Positions 55,283 to 64,000 of a DNA stretch of 64,000 nt are shown one piece after another. A model generated the notes under the pieces. That model had not been told where the DNA came from. It saw only the letters and a program-made list of their open reading frames with translations, and did no database searches. The translations under genes were made by a program, and so were the position numbers. The stretch's first letter is position 1, and each line of letters opens with the position of its first letter. Source of the stretch: Oncomelania hupensis (lineage: Eukaryota > Mollusca > Gastropoda > Littorinimorpha > Pomatiopsidae); contig JBAHVR010000321.1 of assembly GCA_036898135.1 (NCBI GenBank), forward strand, positions 43,501 through 107,500, read 5' to 3'.

Positions 55283-55502
55283 GAATTTCAGATATTGCAT
55301 TCCATATTTTTGAATGGGGCTAAGATCGTGGATCTCTCACAGAGACCAAACATCATGTCTTAGAATGAAGGAGGCGAAAGAAAGATGCGTTTTGAGAAAG
55401 AAGAAGCAGAAAAGAAGATAGAAATTGAGACAAGAAGAGTACAGCAGATGTTGTCTTTGGAAGAACAAATCGCCAAAGATGAGCAATTTAGCCAAATGTT
55501 TT
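55283..55502 (+). other. Possible terminal exon region of the host gene
   Basis: A good acceptor (tttttatctgcag) ends at 55282. Entered in phase 2 from exon D the frame is K-NFRYCIPYF-stop, a very short tail. In a different phase the region is open to a TAG at 55360, and after that TAG the same frame encodes a coiled-coil-like stretch (MRFEKEEAEKKIEIETRRVQ) until the minisatellite. Either the tail is very short, an intermediate exon is missed, or this belongs to another gene. Confidence 0.3.
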
Positions 55503-55538
55503 CGAGCTTCAAGCTGGTAGCCTGGCGTGGTAGGCGGA

Positions 55539-55850
55539 GCTTGAATCTCAAGCATCTGTAACCTGGGCTATAGCCTGACCTGGCAGGCTCAGCTTGAATC
55601 TCAAGCATCTGTAACCTGGGCTATAGCCTGACCTGGCAGGCTCAGCTTGAATCTCAAGCATCTGTAACCTGGGCTATAGCCTGATCTGGCAGGCTCAGCT
55701 TGAATCTCAAGCATCTGTAACCTGGGCTATAGCCTCACCTGGCAGGCTCAGCTTGAATCTCAAGCATCTGTAGCATGGGCTATTGCCTGAGCTTGGGTGG
55801 TAGCCTGATCTGGCAGGCTGAGCTTGAATCTCAACAGATTGTGGATTCTG
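55539..55850. repeat. 53-bp minisatellite
   Basis: 'gcttgaatctcaagcatctg' recurs at 55539, 55592, 55645, 55698 and 55751 (exact 53-bp spacing) and again at 55822. The unit includes 'aacctgggctatagcctga' and 'ctggcaggctcag'. Confidence 0.97.
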
Positions 55851-56066
55851 GCTCAATAAGGTGCGATAAGATGGCGAGAGAGAGCGAGAAAGAGAGAGCA
55901 AGCCAGATTAGAGCAGGACTTGCAGATTTTGAGGTCGCGTTTGCCAGATGTTGATCAGTCGAATCATTTTCTTTCGGTCGAGGTAGCTCAACTCGTAGAG
56001 TAGGCGTGGCTTTCCAGGCACCCAAACCATCACCGTAAGATGATACAGTACATTACATGATTATTA

Positions 56067-56668
56067 CTTTAGGTCCAGCGTACTCTTCCGAGCCAAATCA
56101 GGATCAATATAGCCGAATCAGGACCACAAAATCAAGACCACAACTTCGCTGGAAGAGGACTCGCCCCTGATCCGCATAAAAGATCTGCGGAAACAACCCT
56201 AGTGGTAACACTGAAGGCATTCCACCAGCCGGTCACTTTACAATAAAGACATACCACGCAGGGGACACTGAGGCTATACTCTAATTTATCGAACCCTTGT
56301 TTACAAACCAAAATAGAATATAAACATCATTATGAAATATCAACAAAACACGTACATATAAAATGCCTACATTGCCAAAAAAACCATCATAGGATGCCCC
56401 AATGACCACCTTGCAGAAAGCGTCTAATATTTCCAAGCTGATCCAACAGACCTCACACACAAATTAGGAGTTTTGTCCCGTAAGAGTTTTCAAGAAAAAA
56501 GGTAGGTGACTGGTCTAGCGAAGAAGAAGATGGTATAGTATATTGATAGAACAGAGTAGGAGTGAGAAAGAACAAAGGAGAAAGACAGCGACAGTGGGAA
56601 TTTAAAGCATTTAATTTCCAGAAAGTGGGGATACTACTTATACTGAAACCCACGGCACCCCCACGGGG
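56067..56668 (-). repeat. 600-bp retroposon family, copy 3
   Basis: Highly similar to 44728-45320: 'cgaatcaggaccacaaaatc', 'ccaccagccggtcacttta', 'agacagcgacagtgggaatt'. A partial duplication of the tail motif is seen at 56090-56120. Confidence 0.9.
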
Positions 56669-56769
56669 ATACGTACTATGATAAACAGGAATCGGTAAAT
56701 GTAGTCAGGAGTCGGTAAATGTTTACCTGTTTCGGTTTGAGCGGTATTGTGAAGGAGCAGGATGGCTTA

Positions 56770-57292
56770 GGGATTAGTGGATGTAGCACTGATGTATATA
56801 TAAATGTACTTTAAGGTCAGAGACACCAAAACAAAATTTTGTCAAGATATACTTTAGCTGACGATCAACATCCAAAGAAACATATGTAAAAATGTCATCA
56901 AAGGAATTACAAAACAATCTATGGGTGGAAAATCTATCACTTTGATTTATATGACCGAATACATTCTGCCATTTGCAATCGACTAAAGGTTGCTTAAAGA
57001 CACACAAAATATCTTGTATAAATCCATCACCCTGCTCTTGCGAAACAAAACCATACCCATTGTGAAATAGGCAAGTTCTTATGTTTGTAACCCACGTTAT
57101 CTTTCCTTTGGCGTCCAAATCTTTTAACATTAAATAAACTTTCTTCGATATTCTGTCATTTGACATTTTAATTAATTTGAACTAGTAGCGAAGACAATTA
57201 ACAATAGAAATTATAATTATGGGATATCTGTTCAATTCCTTATAAATAAGATCATTAGGGGTGCGTAGAGTTACATTCCAAAATGCCTTTAA
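56770..57292 (-). mobile_element. LINE fragment (C-terminal region), left part split by piggyBac
   Basis: 57166-56774 reads 'GKITWVTNIRTCLFHNGYGF' and 'LKYILTKFCFGVSDLKVH'. This is the post-RT C-terminal region shared with 60665-61267. Upstream of it 'FWNVTLRTPNDLIYKELNRY' runs up to the TTAA at 57289-57292, where piggyBac inserted. Confidence 0.8.
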
Positions 57293-59491
57293 CCCATTAA
57301 TGCCTGATTTTTTTTTAAATTTTTGTTTGTTTGTTTGGTGTCAAATTATATGTGTAGGTCATATGTAACTGTCATTTGGATGATTTCAGCATGTGTTTTG
57401 ATTTATATACAATATAACGACCGTCCTCATATGAGGACGCTAGGCACGAGTGGGCACAGGTTAATAACAAGACCAAAATAAGACAATCTCTTGCAGAACA
57501 CATTGAACATCTTTAATTTCTTCCATCAGCAAACTATGAACAGTTAAAAGTGTGAACCTAACATTCAAACAACTAAGAACATATGGACCTGTCTCTTTGT
57601 ATGTTCAAATTGATGACATTTTGGCACTTTTTCTAGTATTTGTGCTTGTTGATCCACTGTACCACATTGTCTCTGCCATCAAAGCGTACAGCTCTGGGAA
57701 ACTCTACGGTCAAGTTGTGGAGTGTGGCCTTGTGGACGACCAACAGATGGGGGTTGTGCTGCTTTGGCCAAATAATTTTTGACAATGGCGCGGCAAACTG
57801 CAAGCAGGTCCAGTGGAGTGTTGGTCGATGCAGCTGTGTGCCGATACAGAAGCCATGCCTGTTGCACACAAACATCTAGCATGTAAGCAAAAATAGGCCA
57901 CCACCACTTTTTGGTTCTTATGGTCATTCTGTACATGTCCACATTTTGGTCCATGCGGTCGACACCACCCATGGTCTTGTTGTAGTGGGAGATCAGAAAC
58001 GGTTGACCGATCTGCACTCTCTGGTGAGCAGATCGGGACCAACGGCTTCCTGTCTGAACAGGATAAATGCCCACACTGTTGGATACAACATTCACCACGC
58101 TGTTGTCATTTCAGCGAACCGCAACGAAACCGGTCTTGTTATCTGTGAAATAGTCATAAGTGCCTCTGCTTGCCTTCTGCATGTCTTTGACGCTCTTGAG
58201 TGGACACTCTTCCATGCCGTTGGACCTAATTGTCCCTGTGCATCCGATGCCTTTTGAAGTCAGATGGTCAAATAACTTCAGTGAGGTAAAAGGATTGTCA
58301 AACGTCAGATGATATGCATCATTCCCCTGGATTTCGGAGATCAAATCAATGACAACAGAGCCTCCCATCCCCAGTCCAGGACACTCGACAACCTGCTGGC
58401 CTTTCGCACCTTGGTAGGGTTCGAGCTGAACCACATATCCAAGAGGGGTAGCCAGGACCCAGAACTTATAGCCAAACCGTATTGGCTTCCCCCTGATAAA
58501 CTGTCTGCATCCATGACGGCCATAGTACGGCACCATGCTTTCATCAATGCTGAGGCTTTGTTGCTCGACGAAGTTGTTGAGACATCTTTCATTTATCATG
58601 GACAGGAGAGGACGGACTTTACTCATCCTGTCTTCAGGGTCTAGTCTTGTGTTGTCCTTGAGATGCAGGTAACGTACGATTTCTTCAAAGCGGTCTCTGG
58701 TCATCGCTTCTGAGGTGGCAATGTTGTAGATGTCCTTACCTGTTATAAACAACAACAAAATTTCTTACAGCTTCCTCGTCAGTGTTAGTTGTCTGGTCCT
58801 CCTCTCCGATTGTTTGTCTTCCAGCTGGAAAAAAAATCGTTGCTGTGGCACTTGCTGACAGCTGTCGTCCATTCAGGTTTTCAACAGCCGGGCCCTCTTC
58901 TTCGTCACCACTATCCTCATCCGTGAACGTGTCCACTGGTGGAGGCTCTATGAAGACATCTGCTCGGAAAAAGGTGTTGCTGTCCTCCAGTATGTCAAGC
59001 ACTTCATTGACGGTATATCTGCCAAAAAAACTTGCTGAGTGAAAATCATGCTGAGCAACTATCTTGCTAAGCGACTATAGGCCATAAACCTCTACCCGTT
59101 CGTGCCTAGCGTCCTCATATGAGGACGCCGCTTTGATTACTCATTATCACTAAAACAGAAAACATTCAGAAAAACTAAAAAAGTTGTTTTCTAACATGGT
59201 ATTGAGGAACAATTTCACTTTTGTAATGTTATTCAAAAAGTAAAAAATAAAAGAGTTATTTGCTTACCTTTTGGGTGGAGGCATTTTGCAGGTTTCACAA
59301 AGCACGTGTGTGATCTAATATGGCTGCTGCTGGAAGCTATAGAAGGGAAGTAACTCTAGCACACAATGTTTGCTTGTGAATACCCCTCCTTGATATGTGG
59401 GGTATGAAAAAATTCGTCATGTACTTATTGGCACTTAAAGAAATGCCTAAACTGGAGGTGTCCTCATATGAGGACGCTAGGCAATAATGGG
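57293..59491 (-). mobile_element. piggyBac-family DNA transposon
   Basis: 2199 bp flanked by TTAA on both sides (57289-57292, 59492-59495). Inverted ends are CCCATTAATGCCT and CCCATTATTGCCT. Three copies of the palindrome GTCCTCATATGAGGAC lie subterminally (57423, 59111, 59460). The transposase is on the minus strand and damaged. It interrupts a LINE whose reading frame joins exactly across the single TTAA. Confidence 0.95.
57633..59284 (-). pseudogene. piggyBac transposase (PGBD4-like), defective
   Basis: A possible 17-bp first exon (59284-59268, MPPPK and a GTAAGC donor) joins to 59030, giving SFFGRYTVNEVLDILE, then an acidic region. The catalytic core at 58758-58111 has 'SIDESMVPYYGRHG' (first D) and 'HLTFDNPFTSLKL' (second D). 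58098-57679 has 'KTMGGVDRMDQNVDMYRM' (third D). A C-terminal piece ('VRFDGRDNVVQW') follows in another frame. Defects: missing sequence between the acidic region and the core near 58740, an in-frame TGA where a Trp codon is expected (just after FVAVR, 58108-58113), and a frameshift before the cysteine-rich tail, whose Cys pattern is lost. All three catalytic Asp remain. Confidence 0.85.
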
Positions 59492-59495
59492 TTAA

Positions 59496-60250
59496 GGCAA
59501 ACAAATGGATTTTTTCACAAGACTGTGTAGCTGCTTCAAACCCCCATAGTTCGGATCCACACTGAATGATTGGCTGTACCTGACAATCAAATAATTTTAA
59601 ATAGACATCTAAGGAATGATTACTGAAAAAAAACGTAGTTTCTGAACGATTCACAAACGAGCTTTCTTCGCTTTGCTAGCCAAGTCACTGTATGCAGCAG
59701 AAAAACTAAGCTTAGTTGAAAAACAAATACCCAAATACTTACCACCGGCATAACAGCACCATCAAAAAACCATATTTTTTATTGTAGATAGATAACCTCC
59801 TTTTCTAAAAAAAATAACAATATTACTTTTTCCATATTAACTTTTAAGTCTAAATTTCTCGCAGGTTTTTTTGTAAATTATTTAATTGATTTTGAAGACC
59901 AGTAAGGTTTCTGACAAGAGTACAATATCATCAGCAAATAAAAGCACAAAAATTTCGAAATCATCCAATGATAATGCAACACCATGATATCCGTTTTTAA
60001 TAACTTCAACAGCAATATCGTTAATAAAGAGTGAAAACAGAATTGGACTACATATATCCCCTTGTTTAACAAAAAGAGGAAACAAGAAATATGGTGAGTT
60101 AACTTAGCACCACATCTGACACGGGCTTTCACACTAGCATACATGCTTTTCACACAGCGAAAAAGTTTACCTTGAATTCCATTTTTAAGTAAAATAGGCC
60201 ACAATAGATTTCTTTTAATAGATCTAAAACTTTTTTTCAAGATCGTGGGT
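59496..60250 (-). mobile_element. LINE RT fragment, right part split by piggyBac
   Basis: Pieces of RT: 60235-60100 ('LLWPILLKNGIQGKLFRCVK'), 60085-59882 ('GDICSPILFSLFINDIAVEV', 'FVLLFADDIVLLSE' with FADD) and 59654-59496 ('LKLFDCQVQPIIQCGSELWG', 'SCEKIHLFAL'). Continues at 57292 after the piggyBac. Multiple frameshifts. Confidence 0.85.
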
Positions 60251-60404
60251 TCCTTGTCTTGCATGCCGCAGAGAAAAAGGGGTGCGGGCGGGGTGGGAGA
60301 GCGAGAGGGCGAGTCGAAGTCGAAGTCCAAATTTTAATGACAAAAAACCAACAATATAGCTCATATGTCAGAGTTGGACAATTTCTGTTAAAAAAAGTTC
60401 ACAC

Positions 60405-60445
60405 ACACACACAAACACACACACACACACGCACACCCACACACA
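60405..60445. repeat. (AC)n microsatellite
   Basis: Interrupted AC repeat. Confidence 0.9.
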
Positions 60446-60539
60446 CATACAAGGCCATGACCAGACAGTGCTTGAAATACCTAAGTGCTCTCACGTAACA
60501 ATGGCAGTCGTTGAGTTTGATAGATCTTGCCTCCTTTTT

Positions 60540-61267
60540 TGAATCATCAGAAAAAGGTACTTGCAGAAATTATATTGCGTGTCGTTATTCTGGCTTTTTA
60601 ATAAATTGACAAGCTGCAACCACAGTGAAACATGTCTCGATATGACTAAACATTTCTGACAAAATTATGTATACAATGGGCACTGAAAAATAACATGAAT
60701 TTCGATTCCCACTGCCTGTGGACAAAAGGGACACAATTGTTTCGCAGGGTTTTCCGAAAAGCGGAACTTATTCGCATTAATTTCCGTCACCCCAATCCTA
60801 AACCTGGCGAGAGTTCTCAGATAATTAATTAATGGTATGCAGAAAGTCAATAAGTCAATATATTTTTCATGCTCGAGACAAGTTTTAAAGCAGTTGTACA
60901 ACTGAAAATGCGTACTATTTTCCAAATGGGAAAACCATTCTTGGCAAAAACAATCTCTCAGCCTTGTTTTAAATTCACGAATGAATTGCTTCTCATTTCC
61001 GACTTGACCAAACAACCAAACAAACCCAAAGCCGCTACAACATAGCAAGTTCTTCACATTGGTGACCCAAGACCTTTTACCCCTGTCATGTAGTTGCAGC
61101 AACAAATCATACGCCATACGGGAAAAGCGTGATGTTGGTTGTTTAAGGAGTCTGAACCAAAACATGATACACTTCGCTGCAGAATTCACGTATAGTGGGT
61201 AACGGCCCAGCTCACCGTATACAAGAGTGTTAGGTGCTTTTATTGAACACCCAGTACCTTTTTGCAT
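60540..61267 (-). mobile_element. LINE C-terminal fragment, second copy of the same family
   Basis: 61267-60665 is an open 200-codon frame: 'APNTLVYGELGRYPLYVNSA', 'SWVTNVKNLLCCSGFGFVWL', 'RTLARFRIGVTEINANKFRF', then 'QLCPFCPQAVGIEIHVIFQC', a C-x2-C...H-x4-C finger. It aligns with 57166-56774. Only the C-terminus remains. Confidence 0.85.
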
Positions 61268-61304
61268 AGAGAGGGCGAGTGAGACATAGAGAGAGAGTTA
61301 GTAA

Positions 61305-62055
61305 TTCATTGCTTATTAGGTCCAGCGGGCTGCAATGAGCCAAATCAGGACCACAAAATCAGGACCATAATTTGGTTGAAAGAGGGCTTACCCCTAATTC
61401 ATATAAAAGATCTGCTGAAACAACTCTACTGGTAATACTGAAGGCAGTCCACCAGCCGGTCATTTTAATATAAAAGCATCCCAAGAAGGGGACGCTAACT
61501 GAAAGGTACCTGCTTCGAATCCCGGATTGGCCAATGTGTGACCATATTATTTCCCCCTTACCATCAACTGCTTCGCTGGCGTCAGAATAATGTGGCCAGT
61601 AGTCGCCTATACGCTTCGGTGTCGTGTAACTATAATCTACAGTTTTTGGACGCTGAGGCTTTACTTTTATTTATCGAATCCCCATTTATAAAACCAAAAT
61701 AGAATATAATACTCATTATAAAATATTAACGAAACACATAGATTTAAAATGCCTACATTGCTAAGTAATAATACCACAGAAAACCCTAGTGACTAATTGG
61801 CAGAAAGCGTCCAATATCCCCAAACTGAACCAACAGACCCCATACACAAGTGAGAGGTTATGGGAGAGTTTTCAAAAAAAGGGTAGGTGACTGGTCTAGC
61901 GAAGAAGATACATGCAGCAGATTGATACAACAGAGTAGCAATGATAAACAATAAAGGAGAAAGACAGCGAAAATGAGAATTTAAAGCACTAAATTTCCAG
62001 AAAATGGGGATACTATTTATACAGAAACTCCAGGACCCCAACTGGGGAAGATGGG
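61305..62055 (-). repeat. 600-bp retroposon family, copy 4, with SINE inserted
   Basis: Same layout as 56067-56668. A 151-bp insert at 61497-61647 is flanked by GGACGCT on both sides. Confidence 0.9.
61490..61654 (+). mobile_element. SINE (5'-truncated, B box retained)
   Basis: Insert 61497-61647 with a 7-bp target duplication GGACGCT (61490-61496 and 61648-61654). 'gcttcgaatcccggattggc' contains a B-box-like TTCGAATCC. The body includes 'gcctatacgcttcggtgtcg' and the 3' end is 'actataatctacagttttt'. The A box is missing, so it is 5' truncated. Confidence 0.75.
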
Positions 62056-62495
62056 GAGAGAGAAAGTATATTAAATTGTACTTAAACATGAATGATCCTG
62101 TTGTTTAGTGCGTCAGTGTAATTATTTGTAAGCTCAGACGTATGCACACTTATATATTAATATATATTGTTTCGTTTGTTTTTTTTTTTTTTGGGGGGGG
62201 GGTTTGGGAGGGGGAGGAGGGATGGTCGTGGGAATACAATGTCTATGAATGTTGTCAATGTAAGTTTGTGTATAGATCATTTTATGTATGTAATCGCCTG
62301 TTAATTTTTATACCTACTGTACACAAGATTTCACTGTTTTACTGTTGTTCCTTTATTGATATTTTATTCACACTTTTTAATCGCTTTTATATATGTCGTT
62401 TCGAATGACCTTTGGTTTTAGTAGACGTTAATAAACTATTCTACTACTTAGTACTACCACTTCTTTTTTTTCTTCTGCGGGTGGGCGTCTCGGGC
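62056..62495. other. Unassigned, poly-T/poly-G patch
   Basis: T run then G run at 62179-62205. 'agacgttaataaact' near 62424 resembles SINE/LINE tails at 46970 and 34832. Confidence 0.4.
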
Positions 62496-62563
62496 GGTTT
62501 GAGTTAGATCCTGTATCGGCCGGCGCCTTGATCCTTAGGCGAAGGCGCCTTACAAATGACGAA

Positions 62564-62612
<49 letters not shown>
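62496..62612 (+). repeat. Retroposon 3' end with (ATT)n tail
   Basis: 'gttagatcctgtatcggcc', 'ggcgccttgatccttaggcg' and 'aaggcgccttacaaatgacg' run into about 15 ATT units. Family shared with 24050 and 54160. Confidence 0.75.
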
Positions 62613-62614
<2 letters not shown>

Positions 62615-62781
62615 TTCGGAACATATTGGTCGAAGGCTACCAAAAGCTTGCTTTAGTAGTCGCTTTAACGGGCCATAAAGCATTCAGTGCTTTGACGCAT
62701 GAGGGCCTTTGAGCAATGTGTACCGGTTGTCTTTTTCTTGCTTCTTCTTCTTTTATCCCCTCCCCCGAACGTCTCGCCAGG

Positions 62782-63140
62782 CTTGACCACCGTTATCGCC
62801 CTACCTACACAACGTTCAGTCCACCTTGACCACCGTTATTGCCCTACCTACACAACGTTCAGTCCACCTTGACCACCGTTATCGCCCTACCTACACAACG
62901 TTCAGTCCACCTTGACCACCGTTATCACCCTACGCACAAACGGTCAGTCACCCTTATTACCGTTATCGCCCTGCGTACACGACGTTCAGTCCTATCCCTT
63001 CACTCCATTCTTACACTTTATTGTTGATAGAAACAGACAGTCCAGCCTTATCACCGTTATCGTCCTACGTGCAGAACGTTCAGTCATATCCCTTCACTCC
63101 AATTTCACACGTTATTGTTGATAGCAACTGACAGTCCACC
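62782..63140. repeat. 43-bp minisatellite
   Basis: 'cttgaccaccgttatcgccc' recurs at 62782, 62825, 62868 and 62911 (43-bp spacing), then in degenerate longer units to about 63140. The unit continues 'tacctacacaacgttcagtc'. Confidence 0.95.
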
Positions 63141-63510
63141 GATAAATGCATTACACCTTCGAAAGACTACAACATTACCCCGACCCAGGCTGGTACTTTG
63201 ACAAAACAGAGCGACAAATATAATATAGAAGCAAACAAAAATTAAACATGAACTAGAGGAGTGAATTGAATGTGTTTGAATGTCTGCAAGTTATTTATTT
63301 AGTGGAAAGTCAATTTAATTCAATTCAATATTTTAATTCACAACAATGTGAGTGTAGACAACAAAAACGAATAACACAGTTAATTAATTAAAAAAGTTTA
63401 AGCAAAAAAAGAACAGAAAAAAGAATGTAAAATAAATAAAAAGGATACAAAAATAATATATACATAAAACTGAAATGAACTAACAGAATAAAGAATATAA
63501 AATTAATAAA
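63141..63510. other. AT-rich, no gene seen
   Basis: No coding signal or repeat family recognised. Confidence 0.4.
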
Positions 63511-63514
63511 AATA

Positions 63515-63700
<186 letters not shown>

Positions 63701-64000
63701 ATGTTTATAATAATTTAATTTAATCAAAATTAACAATAACTTATTAACGTTCTTCAAAATTATATCTTATTTAAGTCTGTTTTCACAATGACACCGGCAA
63801 TGTCACATATTTCTGTACCATATAAAATGTGTTTAATGTCATCTTGTACTGATAATATAATTCCTTTTGTATAAAGGTGTTAAAACAGTAAGTGATTTAA
63901 AGAGATTGGGCATTTATATATACAATTAATATTTTCCAAGTATTTTGTACTTCATGAATTCAATCGTAGTTTGTATATCAATCTAAAAATTGCTATTGAA
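63701..64000. other. AT-rich, no gene seen
   Basis: Nothing recognised to the window end. Confidence 0.4.

Noticed and set aside
55976..56035. tRNA-like 'ggtagctcaactcgtagag' segment
   Set aside because: It resembles an A box but no B box follows at the right distance. Too weak to call.
62782..63140. CRISPR-like array
   Set aside because: The repeats are contiguous 43-bp units without unique spacers, so this is a minisatellite in animal DNA.

Overview
This is animal nuclear DNA: a transposon-packed, AT-rich, microsatellite-rich stretch whose retroelement and DNA-transposon families and repeat styles best fit a mollusc or other lophotrochozoan (inferred, not proven). There is no bacterial-style gene organisation. 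Coding sequence is either mobile-element protein, mostly decayed, or short exons with GT-AG borders.

Host gene. Four plus-strand exons whose phases chain together (23420-23797, 42714-42812, 47437-47517, 53861-53903) appear to form one gene spread over more than 30 kb. They would encode a single-pass type I membrane protein: a cysteine-rich Ig-like ectodomain, an EGF-like module, a short stalk and a transmembrane helix split across two exons. Its signal-peptide exon was not found, and the end of its cytoplasmic tail (perhaps near 55283) is unresolved. Its introns hold most of the transposons described below. A separate partial THAP zinc-finger exon lies on the minus strand at 14172-14374.

Layout. 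1-470: 3' end of a plus-strand LINE. 472-4660: decayed minus-strand LINE with SGNH-esterase, endonuclease, reverse transcriptase (RT) and RNase H. 5045-13007: apparently intact Ty3/gypsy-type LTR retrotransposon with by-eye identical 1344-bp LTRs, one 1652-codon gag-pol frame, a tRNA-Leu primer site, and integrase placed before RT (the GMR1-type order). 14490-17900: two gag-like zinc-knuckle ORF1 fragments. 18042-19280: foldback element with 9-bp target duplications. 20149-21176: Tc1-like transposase. 21950-22740: member of a repeat family rich in TCAAGGTCA. 24123-25510: Rex1/CR1-like LINE nested in an RTE tail. 26656-27367: hAT remnant with a broken BED finger. 27916-28881: second Rex1/CR1-like LINE. 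29166-30880: solo LTR of the same gypsy family. 31317-38500: Jockey/I-like LINE split by a pogo-type MITE and by an RTE that itself carries a tRNA-derived SINE. 38503-40290: decayed RTE. 40577-40999 and 51131-51925: related hairpin elements. 41116-41946: hAT-like element inside an (AT)n tract. 45985-48665: RTE and other LINE fragments. 55539-55850 and 62782-63140: minisatellites. 56770-60250: LINE cut by a piggyBac element at a TTAA site. 60540-61267: another LINE C-terminus. 62500-64000: repeat tail and compound trinucleotide repeats.

How parts relate. Nesting gives relative ages: SINE in RTE in LINE, pogo MITE in LINE, Rex1 in RTE, piggyBac in LINE, SINE in a 600-bp repeat. All five RTE copies lie antisense to the host gene. 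A 600-bp non-coding repeat family ends in the same tail motif as the 31.3-38.5 kb LINE, which suggests it is mobilised by that kind of LINE. Calls rest on reading the sequence, recognising motifs, matching target duplications and following splice phase; no database search was possible.
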